This document shows positions 1 to 11,008 of a stretch of DNA of 56,500 bases, piece by piece. The DNA is from Solibacillus sp. FSL R5-0449 (GTDB taxonomy: Bacteria; Bacillota; Bacilli; Bacillales_A; Planococcaceae): the NCBI RefSeq assembly GCF_037975215.1, contig NZ_CP150239.1, forward strand, positions 47,501 through 104,000, read 5' to 3'. Every line of letters starts with the position of its first letter. Position 1 is the first letter of the stretch. Both the position numbers and the translations under genes were made by a program. The notes beneath the pieces were generated by a model that saw nothing but the letters and a program-made list of their open reading frames with translations, did not search any database and was not told where the DNA came from.

Positions 1-2637
<2,637 letters not shown>

Positions 2638-2820
2638 ATTTTATTGCACAAACTCAATGAAACGTTTATCCAGTTTTGAAAGAATGATCTTTCTAAGGGT
2701 TTCAAGACACAAGCTAGTCGAGGAAACGACTGAGTGATTGAAGGAGCGTACTCAAGTACGTGACTGAAAGAACGAAGGAAGTTGACGAAGGATAGCGCCG
2801 TGTATTGGAAGCCGTAATAG
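2638..2820 (+). other. 23S-5S internal transcribed spacer, no tRNA
   Basis: This 183-nt spacer between the 23S and 5S genes contains no tRNA. Two small hairpins can be read: GTCG/CGAC closing AGGAAA near 2717-2730, and CGTAC/GTACG closing TCAA near 2747-2760. Around them short motifs recur (GACTGAGTGA/GACTGAAAGA, GAAGGAG/GAAGGAAG). The spacer presumably holds the 23S and 5S processing sites. RNase M5, which matures 5S precursors in Firmicutes, is encoded later in this window. Confidence 0.7.
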
Positions 2821-2935
2821 TGAAGTGATGATGGCAAAGAGGTCACACCCGTTTCCATACCGAACACGGAAGTTAAGCTCTTTAGCGCCGATGGTAGTTG
2901 GGGGCTTCCCCCTGTGAGAGTAGGACGTCGCTTCG
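2821..2935 (+). rRNA. rrf: 5S ribosomal RNA
   Basis: Identified by the conserved internal block AGGTCACACCCGTTTCCAT and CCGAACACGGAAGTTAAGC, followed by GAGAGTAGGACGTCGC. Helix I closes the molecule: GAAGTGA at 2822-2828 pairs with TCGCTTC at 2928-2934. Length is about 115 nt, as expected. Exact ends are uncertain by one to three bases. Confidence 0.96.
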
Positions 2936-2942
2936 CATATGT

Positions 2943-2977
2943 AAAAACCCACTGAGAAATCAGTGGGTTTTTTGTTT
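2943..2977 (+). terminator. rrn operon terminator
   Basis: A perfect 10-bp stem, AACCCACTGA/TCAGTGGGTT with a GAAA loop, is followed by a T-rich tract. It lies 8 bases after the 5S gene and ends the ribosomal RNA operon. Confidence 0.93.
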
Positions 2978-3191
2978 TGTTTAAAAGCTAATACTATATA
3001 TTATTTTACTGCAGAAAGTAACCATTATAATTTGTTCAAAAAAGGGTTTTGTTGTCATTGAGTATTGGGGAAATGAAAGCCTAGAAGCAATGATGGATGC
3101 AGTTACTAATAGTCGTAATTCCAACGCCAATGGTGGTCTGAAAGACGGATGCATCTTATAATAGAAGGACAATGAAAATGAGGTGAACGTG

Positions 3192-4613
3192 GTGAACAAT
3201 GATCGACCAATCGTTCAAGCATTAAAAAAGTTTGTTGCGGATGATCCGCAATCTTTTCATGTGCCTGGACACAAAAATGGGTTGCTTTCGAATTTACCCA
3301 ACGAAATAAAACAGGCATTAAAGTACGATGTAACCGAACTGACAGGACTGGATGACTTCCATCATCCAGAAGAAGCCATTCAACAGGCAGAGCAGCTTCT
3401 CGCATCAACATATGGAGCAAGTCGTAGTTTCTTTTTAGTGAATGGCTCAACAGTTGGAAATTTGGCTATGATCTATGCAACATGTGAAAAGGGAGATACA
3501 GTACTTGTTCAAAGAAATGCACATAAATCTATTTTTCATGCATTGGAACTTGTAGGAGTGAACCCTGTATATGTTTCACCAAAATGGGATATAAAAAGTC
3601 AGACAGCAGGTTGTATCGATTTTAAAACATTAGAGCAAGCGGTAGCGAGCTATCCCAATGCAAAAGCCGCTATTTTTACGTATCCGACGTATTACGGTGT
3701 AACAGCAGATGATTTGGCGAAACAAATTGAATTGTGCCACGCATATAACATTCCTGTTCTAGTTGATGAGGCACATGGAGCCCATTTAACTGTATCTGAG
3801 AAGCTGCCCGCATCGGCACTGGAGCTAGGTGCAGATATTGTTGTCCAGTCCGCACATAAAACATTACCCGCTATGACCATGGCTTCCTTTTTACATATGA
3901 AATCATCATTAGTAAGTGAGCAGAAAGTAAACCGTTATTTACGTATGTTACAATCGAGTAGTCCGTCGTATTTCCTGTTAGCTTCCCTAGATGATGCAAG
4001 AAGTTATGTGGCGAATTACACGGAAGCTGATTACACGTATCTTATGGAGAAACGTGAGATATTTATTGAGTCTTTGACAGGAAGAATAGGTTTACAGGTT
4101 GTTGAAGTGAGTGATCCATTAAAACTATTAGTCCGTGCTCCGGGTTATACAGGATTTCAATTAAAAGAGGCATTAGAGAAATTTCATGTATATGTAGAAT
4201 TGGCAGATGCAAAACAAGTACTTTTAATTTTACCGTTGTTAAAGCAGGGAGACTCTTATTCAATTGCGGATATATGTAACCGTATGAAAGAGGCATATAC
4301 ACATTTAAAAAAGTTTCCAACCATTGAAAATACAAATGAAATCGAAAGCTTCGAAACGACGGCTATTACACAATCTCAGTATAGCTTTGATGAAATAGAG
4401 AGGGCAGAAAAAGAATGGATACCCTACAACCGAGCTATCGGACGTATTGCAGCTACAACACTTATTCCGTATCCGCCTGGAATTCCATTACTTGTACAAG
4501 GTGAAGAAATTACGGGAGTACAAATTGGCCAGTTAGAGGAGCTGCTTGCCATCGGGGCAATGTTCCAGGGAGATCATAGATTACAGGAGAAATTAATACA
4601 AGTCATAATATAG
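3192..4613 (+). CDS. yaaO: Orn/Lys/Arg decarboxylase family protein (YaaO-like)
   Basis: PLP-dependent fold-type I decarboxylase of the ornithine/lysine/arginine family, 473 residues. The N-terminal HVPGHKNG motif (about 23-30), the DEAHGAH cofactor-contact motif (about 192-198) and SAHKTLPA with the Schiff-base Lys near 223 are all present. A smaller C-terminal domain follows. The family decarboxylates basic amino acids for polyamine synthesis, but the exact substrate of YaaO-type proteins cannot be read from sequence. Three GTG codons are possible starts (3183, 3189, 3192). I prefer 3192 because AGGTGA sits 5 bases upstream of it. It is followed by tmk after 19 bases. In B. subtilis, csfB, xpaC and yaaN lie between the rRNA operon and this gene; here they are absent. 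Confidence 0.93.
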   Translation: MNNDRPIVQALKKFVADDPQSFHVPGHKNGLLSNLPNEIKQALKYDVTELTGLDDFHHPEEAIQQAEQLLASTYGASRSFFLVNGSTVGNLAMIYATCEKGDTVLVQRNAHKSIFHALELVGVNPVYVSPKWDIKSQTAGCIDFKTLEQAVASYPNAKAAIFTYPTYYGVTADDLAKQIELCHAYNIPVLVDEAHGAHLTVSEKLPASALELGADIVVQSAHKTLPAMTMASFLHMKSSLVSEQKVNRYLRMLQSSSPSYFLLASLDDARSYVANYTEADYTYLMEKREIFIESLTGRIGLQVVEVSDPLKLLVRAPGYTGFQLKEALEKFHVYVELADAKQVLLILPLLKQGDSYSIADICNRMKEAYTHLKKFPTIENTNEIESFETTAITQSQYSFDEIERAEKEWIPYNRAIGRIAATTLIPYPPGIPLLVQGEEITGVQIGQLEELLAIGAMFQGDHRLQEKLIQVII

Positions 4614-4632
4614 ATGCAGGGAGAATATAAAA

Positions 4633-5262
4633 ATGCAAAGGAATTTATTTATAACGTTTGAAGGCGGGGAAGGTGCCGGAAAAACGAGTGTATTAAAGGC
4701 AGTTGGCGAGCGTTTAAAGGAAAAGCGTATTGAGGCATTACTAACACGTGAGCCAGGCGGGATTGAAATCGCTGAGAAAATCCGGGCCGTTGTTTTAGAC
4801 CCGGCACATACAAAAATGCATGAACGAACAGAAGCATTATTATATGCTGCAGCACGGGCACAGCACTTCTACGAAAAAATTATGCCTGCATTGGAACAAG
4901 GAAAGCATGTACTATGCGATCGATTTATTGACTCGTCATTGGCATATCAGGGCTATGCACGGGAAATCGGAGTTGATGATGTACTTGCCATTAATGAATT
5001 TGCGATAGGAAAGCGTCTTCCGGATATAACGATTTTCTTTAATATTGCACCTGAAAAAGGATTAGCACGAATTCATGCGACACGCAGCGATGAAATTAAC
5101 AGATTGGATACGGAAGGTCTGGCATTTCATAAAAAAGTATATGAAGGGTACGAGGAAGCAATGAGACGATACCCTAACCGTTTTAAAATGGTGAATGCCG
5201 ACCAGCCTATCGAGATGGTGGTAGAAGAAGTATGGGGGATTTTAAATCCGCTATTAGGGTAA
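4633..5262 (+). CDS. tmk: thymidylate kinase
   Basis: Phosphorylates dTMP to dTDP with ATP, an essential cytosolic step in dTTP supply. It has 209 residues, normal for the family. The P-loop GGEGAGKT lies at about 11-18, the TREPGG thymidine-site motif near 38, and CDRFIDSSLAYQG near 95-107 carries the DR motif. It follows yaaO closely, as in B. subtilis, and precedes yaaQ, which has its own likely promoter. Confidence 0.97.
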   Translation: MQRNLFITFEGGEGAGKTSVLKAVGERLKEKRIEALLTREPGGIEIAEKIRAVVLDPAHTKMHERTEALLYAAARAQHFYEKIMPALEQGKHVLCDRFIDSSLAYQGYAREIGVDDVLAINEFAIGKRLPDITIFFNIAPEKGLARIHATRSDEINRLDTEGLAFHKKVYEGYEEAMRRYPNRFKMVNADQPIEMVVEEVWGILNPLLG

Positions 5263-5289
5263 AAGTAAATGAAGTGTACCTTTTATTTA

Positions 5290-5298
5290 TGATATAAT
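5290..5298 (+). promoter_or_regulatory. extended -10 promoter for yaaQ
   Basis: TGATATAAT at 5290-5298 is an extended -10 element (TGn plus a perfect TATAAT) 34 bases ahead of the yaaQ start. No convincing -35 is seen, which is usual for extended -10 promoters. Inferred from sequence only. Confidence 0.55.
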
Positions 5299-5325
5299 AG
5301 AGGAACCAATTCAATGAAGGGGTGA

Positions 5326-5661
<336 letters not shown>

Positions 5662-5690
5662 TTTCTTTCAACAGACTGAAGGAAATTGAA

Positions 5691-5783
5691 GCCCCAGTCG
5701 GTATTGGTAAATTTGCGCAGCCAACATGACTTGCGCGTACACAACCGAGTTCGGTAGTAAGTATAGTGGGGCATTATTTTTTT
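5691..5783 (+). ncRNA. candidate structured RNA between yaaQ and yaaR
   Basis: The 137-base gap holds a compact fold. The outer stem GCCCCA (5691-5696)/TGGGGC (5767-5772) is followed by a T-rich tract. Inside it, TCGGT (5698-5702) pairs with ACCGA (5744-5748), and GCGCA (5715-5719) pairs with TGCGC (5732-5736). TTGG (5704-5707) in the junction can pair with CCAA (5721-5724) in the hairpin loop, giving a pseudoknot. An alternative hairpin ACCG/CGGT (5744-5747/5752-5755) excludes the second stem. The element ends one base before the yaaR ribosome-binding site. I do not recognise it as a known riboswitch class. Alternatives are an attenuator, a small RNA, or a decayed tRNA-like sequence (82 bases, TTGGTA and GTTCGG motifs, TGGGGCA end). 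Confidence 0.5.
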
Positions 5784-5798
5784 GGAGGCGAATGGTAA

Positions 5799-6239
5799 AT
5801 GAAGATTAATCAAAATCTCCGCACAAATTTAAATGCGAATCGCAATGATTTGCGTCCGGCAAATCAAAACGGCAATCGCTTTGGTGACATGATTGTAAAG
5901 CAAGAGTCGAAAATGCAGTCAGAGCAGCTCACTAGATTAATGGGCGATATTTCTACAGCGGGAGACCGTGTAGCGCGATCACGGAATTTACGTGAATTGG
6001 CACGCTTTAAAATGCTTGTGAAACGTTTTTTACAGGAAGCTGTAGATTATGGACTTGAGACGAAGCAATCACATACATGGAACCGATTTGGTGAAGGCCG
6101 CCGCTTAAAAATTGTCGAAACAATTGATGAGCATCTTGTCGAATTGGCAGAAGATATTTTAAATGAAGAAAAAGAGTCTATTGAGTTATTAGCGAAAATT
6201 GGCGAGATTAAGGGACTTTTAATAAATCTGTATATGTAA
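5799..6239 (+). CDS. yaaR: YaaR family protein (DUF327)
   Basis: A 146-residue, mostly helical cytosolic protein of the DUF327/YaaR family. Its length equals the B. subtilis protein. The Asn/Arg-rich N-terminus (about 1-30) is followed by the conserved helical core containing ARFKMLVKRFLQEAVDYGL and HTWNRFGEGRRLKIVETID. Function is not established; it is consistently found between yaaQ and holB. The ATG at 5799 is set by GGAGGCG eight bases upstream. That Shine-Dalgarno directly follows the U-tract of the candidate RNA, so folding could affect expression. Confidence 0.92.
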   Translation: MKINQNLRTNLNANRNDLRPANQNGNRFGDMIVKQESKMQSEQLTRLMGDISTAGDRVARSRNLRELARFKMLVKRFLQEAVDYGLETKQSHTWNRFGEGRRLKIVETIDEHLVELAEDILNEEKESIELLAKIGEIKGLLINLYM

Positions 6240-6282
6240 AAAATGCCCGTGTCTTTGATGTGCACTAGACACGGGCATTTTT
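6238..6282 (+). terminator. terminator after yaaR
   Basis: AAATGCCCGTGTC pairs with GACACGGGCATTT across a 14-base loop, followed by a T run. The stem begins at the yaaR stop codon. Confidence 0.9.
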
Positions 6283-6361
6283 CCAGGCAGAATATATATT
6301 GTTTGAATTGTACATAGGGCATTCAAATAAATAGAAGCAGGAAATGAAAAAGGTGAGGGAA

Positions 6362-7366
6362 TTGACACGAACTATTGAAGAGCTTACAAAGCTGCAACCT
6401 GTAGTGATGAAGCAACTACAAACAATTGTAGATAAAGATCGTTTAGCACATGCCTATATATTTGATGGTGAAAAAGGTACGGGCAAACGTGATGTCGTCT
6501 CTTTTTTTATGAAACTTCTTCTTTGCGGAAATTTGTCAGAAAATGTTCCATGTGAAACATGTCGAAATTGCAGACGGGTCGATTCGGGAAATCATCCGAA
6601 TATTTGGCAAGTAGAGCCTGATGGACAATTTATTAAAATTGATCAAATAAGAGATTTAGTTGCTGAAATGAAGATGACAGGTGTAGAGGAAGGCAAGAAA
6701 ATTTATGTGCTGCACCATGCAGATAAATTAAACATTGCTTCTGCTAATATGCTTTTAAAGTTTTTAGAAGAACCGGACGGACAGATCGTGGCAATTTTAT
6801 TAACTGAGCAAATCCAATCTATCATTCCGACGATTCGTTCTCGTTGTCAGCACATTAAATTTGCTAAAGCACCTCGTACTACGCTGCTCGATCAGCTAGT
6901 AGAACAGGGAATTACAAATTCAATGGCATCGACAACAAGCATGGTGACAAATGATCTTGAAACAGCTATTGCACTTGCAAATGATGAGCAATTTGTACTT
7001 GCACGAAAAACAGTGTTAAAATTAGTAGAGATTGTTCATCAAAATGTTCATGAAGCACTATTATATATTCATGAAGAATGGCTACCACTCTTCAAAGAAA
7101 AAGAAGATATGGAGCTAGCACTGGATTTGCTGCTGTTTTCGTACCGCGATATTGTAGCGATTAAAGCGAATCAGCAAGCAAAGTGCACGTATCCCGATAT
7201 GTATCAACGATTTAATGAAATGGCGCTCGTATTGACATATGAAAAGCTGTCACGACAAATGCAGTCTATTTTGCAGGCCCGCACGAATTTAAATCGTAAT
7301 ATGAATCGTACGTTATTGATGGAACAGCTTATGCTGAATCTTCAGGAGGGGTATACATTTGTATAA
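6362..7366 (+). CDS. holB: DNA polymerase III delta' subunit
   Basis: Clamp-loader subunit that works with DnaX and HolA to load the beta clamp during replication. About 334 residues, normal for Bacillus HolB. An AAA+ fold with the GEKGTGK loop near residues 37-43, a four-Cys zinc module (C, C, C, C at about 55-70 in the segment ending CETCRNC), LKFLEEP in the sensor region and the SRC motif (RSRCQH) near 160. Starts at ATG 6344, GTG 6353 and TTG 6362 are in frame. I prefer TTG 6362 because AAGGTG lies six bases before it, while the ATG has its Shine-Dalgarno too close. It overlaps ricT by 8 bases. Confidence 0.95.
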   Translation: MTRTIEELTKLQPVVMKQLQTIVDKDRLAHAYIFDGEKGTGKRDVVSFFMKLLLCGNLSENVPCETCRNCRRVDSGNHPNIWQVEPDGQFIKIDQIRDLVAEMKMTGVEEGKKIYVLHHADKLNIASANMLLKFLEEPDGQIVAILLTEQIQSIIPTIRSRCQHIKFAKAPRTTLLDQLVEQGITNSMASTTSMVTNDLETAIALANDEQFVLARKTVLKLVEIVHQNVHEALLYIHEEWLPLFKEKEDMELALDLLLFSYRDIVAIKANQQAKCTYPDMYQRFNEMALVLTYEKLSRQMQSILQARTNLNRNMNRTLLMEQLMLNLQEGYTFV

Positions 7367-8174
7367 TGTAGTCGGAGTTCGCTTTAAAAAAGCGGGTAAA
7401 ATATATTATTTTGATCCAGCCGCTTATATTTTGGAAGTTGGCGAATATGTAATCGTAGAAACTGCGCGGGGAATTGAATATGGCAAGGTCGTTGTACCAA
7501 TGCGACAAGTCGGGGAAAATGATGTTGTTTTACCATTAAAACAAGTAGTTCGCCCAGCCAATGAACGTGATCGTTTCCAGGTAGAAGAAAACACTATTGA
7601 GTCAAAGCGTGCCTTTGAGTTAGCGAATACGAAAATTGTGGAGCATTCGTTGGATATGAAGCTCGTTGACGTTGAATATACATTTGATCGTAATAAAATT
7701 ATTTTTTATTTTACAGCAGAAGGACGTGTAGATTTCCGGGAATTAGTAAAGGATTTAGCTAGTGTGTTCCGTACGCGAATCGAGCTACGTCAAATTGGTG
7801 TTCGTGATGAAGCGAAACTACTTGGCGGGATTGGTCCATGTGGAAGAATGCTTTGCTGTTCGACATTTTTAGGTGATTTTGAGCCGGTATCGATTAAAAT
7901 GGCAAAGGATCAGAATTTATCGCTGAATCCGACAAAAATCTCCGGTTTATGCGGACGTTTAATGTGTTGTCTAAAATACGAAAATGATGATTATGAAATT
8001 GCAAAAGAAGGTATGCCAGACATCGGTGATTTATCAATGACACCAGAAGGCGAAGGCAAAGTCGTCGGATTAAATGTATTAGAGCGACTCATTCAAGTAT
8101 ATTTGACGAAGCAGGAGCGTATGGTTGAATATACGCTTGAAGAGCTTATGCAATATGAGAAAAATCTGATATAG
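7359..8174 (+). CDS. ricT: PSP1-domain protein RicT (YaaT)
   Basis: A 271-residue YaaT/RicT protein. In B. subtilis RicT, RicA and RicF form an Fe-S complex that supports RNase Y-dependent RNA maturation, and it affects competence, biofilm and sporulation. Conserved N-terminus YNVVGVRFKKAGKIYYFDP and a Cys-rich core: GGIGPCGRMLCCS near 155-167 and SGLCGRLMCCLKYE near 198-211, which carry the cluster ligands. The start is TTG at 7359, supported by AGGAGGGG seven bases upstream. It is translationally coupled to holB. Confidence 0.96.
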   Translation: MYNVVGVRFKKAGKIYYFDPAAYILEVGEYVIVETARGIEYGKVVVPMRQVGENDVVLPLKQVVRPANERDRFQVEENTIESKRAFELANTKIVEHSLDMKLVDVEYTFDRNKIIFYFTAEGRVDFRELVKDLASVFRTRIELRQIGVRDEAKLLGGIGPCGRMLCCSTFLGDFEPVSIKMAKDQNLSLNPTKISGLCGRLMCCLKYENDDYEIAKEGMPDIGDLSMTPEGEGKVVGLNVLERLIQVYLTKQERMVEYTLEELMQYEKNLI

Positions 8175-8197
8175 ATAGAATTAATGGGGTGGCTTGA

Positions 8198-8560
8198 GTG
8201 AAGGACCGTAATTTTTTGGATACTGTTATGGAGTTCGAACAACAGCTTGAATCAATGCAACAGCAATTTAGCGCACTTAAGCAATTTGTTGCGCATATGA
8301 TGGAGGAGCATCAGACGCTTCAAACAGAAAACCTTCACCTACGTACGCGCTTAGAAGAACTATTAGCGAATGAAGCAACTGCAAGTAAACGAGTAGTAGA
8401 AGAGCTGAAAAAAGAACCAGTAGATATTGGCGAAGGGTACGATAATTTGGCAAGGCTTTATAATGAAGGTTTCCACGTATGTCATGTGCATTTTGGAAGC
8501 TCACGTAAAGGTGAAGATTGTTTGTTCTGTCTATCATTTTTAAATAAACAAAATGGTTAA
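8198..8560 (+). CDS. yabA: replication initiation control protein YabA
   Basis: Negative regulator of chromosome replication initiation. In B. subtilis it binds DnaA and the DnaN clamp. 120 residues: an N-terminal coiled coil (about 5-65, rich in Glu/Gln/Leu, tetramerisation) and the C-terminal zinc domain with [20 protein letters not shown], the HxxxC-type ligands and [10 protein letters not shown]. The GTG start at 8198 is preceded by GGGGTGG. It is in the ricT transcription unit, 23 bases downstream. Confidence 0.96.
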   Translation: MKDRNFLDTVMEFEQQLESMQQQFSALKQFVAHMMEEHQTLQTENLHLRTRLEELLANEATASKRVVEELKKEPVDIGEGYDNLARLYNEGFHVCHVHFGSSRKGEDCLFCLSFLNKQNG

Positions 8561-8604
8561 AACAAAAGGCTGAATCTGCTAAAGTAGATATCAGTCTTTT
8601 GTTT
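8560..8604 (+). terminator. possible terminator after yabA
   Basis: The 14-bp inverted repeat AAACAAAAGGCTGA/TCAGTCTTTTGTTT, with one G-T pair, follows the yabA stop. The T-rich tail is built into the stem, so it may act as a weak or bidirectional terminator. Confidence 0.6.
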
Positions 8605-8648
8605 AGAAAAGGCTGATTAAAAATAGCCGTTAAGTGGAGGATTTAATA

Positions 8649-9398
8649 GTGGAACAATGGTTGAAGGATGATGAACGATTAGATTATTTACTGGCGGAAG
8701 ATTTACGGATTATTCAAAGCCCGTCTGTCTTTTCGTTCTCATTGGATGCAGTATTGCTGGCGCGTTTTGTACAAGTCCCAAAAAATAAAGGACATATTAT
8801 TGATTTATGTTCAGGCAATGGGGTAATTCCTCTTTTTTTGAGTGCGCGGACAAATGCAAAAATTACAGGTGTAGAACTGCAGCCGCGGTTGCATGATATG
8901 GCAACACGCAGCATTGCATACAATGACTTGGCACAACAGATCGACATGCAGCTAGGTGATGTAAAAGATGCACCTGGTACACTTGGTATTGAAAAATATG
9001 ATGCTGTCACATGTAACCCTCCTTATTTTTTGGCACATGAATTAAGTGAAAAAAATACGAGCGAGCACTATGCGATTGCTAGACACGAGCTTTATTTAAC
9101 GCTTGATGAAGCAGTCGAAGCAACAAGCCGTCTATTAAAACAAGGTGGAAAGGCAGCCTTTGTACACAGACCAGGCAGGCTTTTGGATATTGTAAGTGCG
9201 ATGCGTGCAAATCGTCTGGAGCCGAAGCGTATTCAGTTTGTTTATCCGAAACGCGGAAAAGAAGCGAATACATTGTTGATTGAAGCAATTAAAGACGGAA
9301 AACCGGACTTGAAAGTATTGCCACCATTATACGTATATGAGGATAACAATGTGTATACGCCAGAAGTGAGGGCACTATTATATGGAGAAGGAAAATAA
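8649..9398 (+). CDS. trmN6: tRNA1(Val) adenine(37)-N6-methyltransferase
   Basis: SAM-dependent methyltransferase of the YabB/YfiC (TrmN6) family, 249 residues, expected to N6-methylate A37 of tRNA-Val. The SAM-binding loop [11 protein letters not shown] lies near 50-60 and the catalytic NPPY motif (CNPPYF) near 125. The C-terminal part, [14 protein letters not shown] and [10 protein letters not shown], matches the B. subtilis YabB pattern. Start choice: GTG 8649, eight bases after GGAGG; an upstream GTG at 8634 lies inside that Shine-Dalgarno. It overlaps yazA by 17 bases. Confidence 0.94.
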   Translation: MEQWLKDDERLDYLLAEDLRIIQSPSVFSFSLDAVLLARFVQVPKNKGHIIDLCSGNGVIPLFLSARTNAKITGVELQPRLHDMATRSIAYNDLAQQIDMQLGDVKDAPGTLGIEKYDAVTCNPPYFLAHELSEKNTSEHYAIARHELYLTLDEAVEATSRLLKQGGKAAFVHRPGRLLDIVSAMRANRLEPKRIQFVYPKRGKEANTLLIEAIKDGKPDLKVLPPLYVYEDNNVYTPEVRALLYGEGK

Positions 9399-9660
9399 AC
9401 ATTACTTTTATGTGGTAGAGTGCAGTGATGCATCACTATATGCAGGCTATACGAATAATTTAGAAAAGCGAATTGCAGCACATAATGCAGGTAAAGGGGC
9501 AAAATATACACGGGCACGCGGACCGGTAACATGTATTTATTTTGAAACATTTGATACAAAACAGCAGGCGATGTCCGCGGAATATGCCTTTAAACAATTA
9601 AAGCGTCCCCAAAAAATAAAGTATATAAGGAGTGCTACAGATGAACTCACAAAAAAGTAG
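9382..9660 (+). CDS. yazA: GIY-YIG domain protein YazA
   Basis: A small (92-residue) stand-alone GIY-YIG nuclease-fold protein. The first motif is degenerate (HYFYVV), with the second seen as LYAGYTNN and then Lys-Arg-Ala-His (EKRIAAHN) and KYTRARGP. This is the UPF0213 family. The substrate is not established. It overlaps trmN6 by 17 bases and rsmI by 20 bases, so the three are translated as a coupled set, the same arrangement as yabB-yazA-yabC in B. subtilis. Confidence 0.93.
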   Translation: MEKENKHYFYVVECSDASLYAGYTNNLEKRIAAHNAGKGAKYTRARGPVTCIYFETFDTKQQAMSAEYAFKQLKRPQKIKYIRSATDELTKK

Positions 9661-10513
9661 CCAGCACGAACAAGGGAGCTGCCTATACTTAGTAGCGACA
9701 CCTATTGGCAATTTAGAAGATATGACGATGCGTGCTCTGCGTATATTAAAAGAAGTCGATATTATTGCTGCAGAAGATACGCGCAATACGAAAAAGCTAT
9801 GCAATTATTTCGATATTCAAACACCGCTTATTAGTTACCATGAACATAATATTGAAGTAGGCGGAGAGAAACTGCTGGGCTATTTACAAGAAGGAAAATC
9901 CATTGCGTTAGTAAGTGATGCAGGTTTACCATGTATTTCAGATCCTGGTGCGGATATTGTCGTAAAAGCAGTCGCGGAAGGGTTTGCTGTTGTACCAATC
10001 CCTGGAGCCAATGCCGCTTTAACCGCTCTGATTGCCTCAGGACTTTCTCCACAGCCATTTTATTTCTTCGGATTTTTAAAACGAAATAAAAAGGAACGCC
10101 GAGAACAATTGGAAAAACTGTCGAAACGTGAAGAGACGCTGATCTTTTATGAAGCGCCACATCGTTTAAAGGAGACATTGAAAGACTTACAACTCGTATT
10201 AGGTGACCGCAAAATTACCCTGGCACGGGAATTAACAAAGAAATTTGAAGAGTTTTTACGAGGTACAATAGACGAAGCGATCATTTGGGCAAATGAAAAT
10301 GAAATACGCGGTGAGTTCTGCATCGTGCTGGAAGGGAATACTTCCGGTGAGGTCGATGAAGAAGAAGAAGCGTACTGGACGTCTATGTCATTGGAAGACC
10401 ATGTTACTTATATAATAGAAGAAACTCAAATATCTTCAAAAGAAGCCATTAAAGAAGTGGCCAAATTACGCAATTTACCGAAACGTGACGTTTATCAGGC
10501 ATATCATCAATAA
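9641..10513 (+). CDS. rsmI: 16S rRNA cytidine(1402)-2'-O-methyltransferase
   Basis: RsmI (YabC) methylates the 2'-O of C1402 in 16S rRNA. 290 residues with a tetrapyrrole-methylase fold. Landmarks are [15 protein letters not shown] near 13-27, [11 protein letters not shown] near 46-56, [13 protein letters not shown] near 88-100, and the [12 protein letters not shown] motif near 110-121. The C-terminal extension includes [16 protein letters not shown]. The ATG at 9641 is chosen because AAGGAG precedes it by eight bases; the upstream in-frame GTG overlaps that Shine-Dalgarno. Confidence 0.96.
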   Translation: MNSQKSSQHEQGSCLYLVATPIGNLEDMTMRALRILKEVDIIAAEDTRNTKKLCNYFDIQTPLISYHEHNIEVGGEKLLGYLQEGKSIALVSDAGLPCISDPGADIVVKAVAEGFAVVPIPGANAALTALIASGLSPQPFYFFGFLKRNKKERREQLEKLSKREETLIFYEAPHRLKETLKDLQLVLGDRKITLARELTKKFEEFLRGTIDEAIIWANENEIRGEFCIVLEGNTSGEVDEEEEAYWTSMSLEDHVTYIIEETQISSKEAIKEVAKLRNLPKRDVYQAYHQ

Positions 10514-10556
10514 AAAAGCGTTGAAAAGTCAACATACTTTTCAACGCTTTTTTTAT
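10512..10556 (+). terminator. bidirectional terminator between rsmI and abrB
   Basis: AAAAGCGTTGAAAAGT/ACTTTTCAACGCTTTT is a 16-bp perfect stem flanked by A's on one side and T's on the other. It can therefore end both rsmI and the convergent abrB transcript. Confidence 0.92.
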
Positions 10557-10628
10557 TTGGTAATATAATACTTTACTTTACTTAATTTAGTAAACGCGTA
10601 GCCGCTTCAGTTATTTAAGTAAGTGGTA

Positions 10629-10907
10629 TTATTTTTTTAAGTTTTCTTGAATTTCTTTCATTAGTGCTTCGGCACCTTCAGAAGACAAGATTAATTTACC
10701 GCCTACTAAACGCATGTTTTCATCAGAAACTTCACCAGTTACTGCACATGTCATATTAGGCATGTATTTTTTTAAGATGATTTTGTCGTCATCCACATAA
10801 ATTTCTAAAGCGTCTTTTTCAGCAATACCTAATGTACGGCGTAATTCGATTGGAATAACTACACGTCCTAATTCGTCTACTTTACGTACGATACCTGTTG
10901 ATTTCAT
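10629..10907 (-). CDS. abrB: transition-state regulator AbrB
   Basis: Global DNA-binding repressor of post-exponential genes. 92 residues, the usual size. The N-terminal swapped-hairpin DNA-binding domain is complete: MKSTGIVRKVDELGRVVIPI, then ELRRTLGIAEKDALEIY and IILKKY. The C-terminal multimerisation region contains the single Cys of the family (MTCAVTG, about 54). It is the only large gene on the minus strand in its neighbourhood and is convergent with rsmI. A SigA-type promoter and two Spo0A boxes lie upstream, matching the B. subtilis rule that Spo0A~P shuts off abrB. Confidence 0.97.
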   Translation of the reverse strand: MKSTGIVRKVDELGRVVIPIELRRTLGIAEKDALEIYVDDDKIILKKYMPNMTCAVTGEVSDENMRLVGGKLILSSEGAEALMKEIQENLKK

Positions 10908-10943
10908 ATTAATATTTCCTCCTATATAAAAAAGTTATTTAAA

Positions 10944-10960
10944 TTCGTCAAAATTCGACA
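10944..10960 (-). promoter_or_regulatory. tandem Spo0A boxes at abrB
   Basis: On the minus strand, TGTCGAA (10960-10954) and TGACGAA (10950-10944) both match TGNCGAA exactly and are three bases apart. The same pair with the same spacing is known downstream of the B. subtilis abrB promoter. They lie 20-36 bases downstream of the -10 element, so bound Spo0A~P would block transcription. Confidence 0.8.
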
Positions 10961-10979
10961 TCATCCTGATCTAGTTAAA

Positions 10980-11008
10980 ATCATACCAACTAATACCATA
11001 AACGTCAA
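10980..11008 (-). promoter_or_regulatory. SigA promoter of abrB
   Basis: On the minus strand: -35 TTGACG (11008-11003), a 17-base spacer, and -10 TATGAT (10985-10980), about 73 bases before the abrB start. Confidence 0.75.

Noticed and set aside
3020-3158. Open stretch ahead of yaaO without a start codon until late
   Set aside because: No usable start or Shine-Dalgarno and no recognisable protein; at best a remnant, so not listed as a gene.
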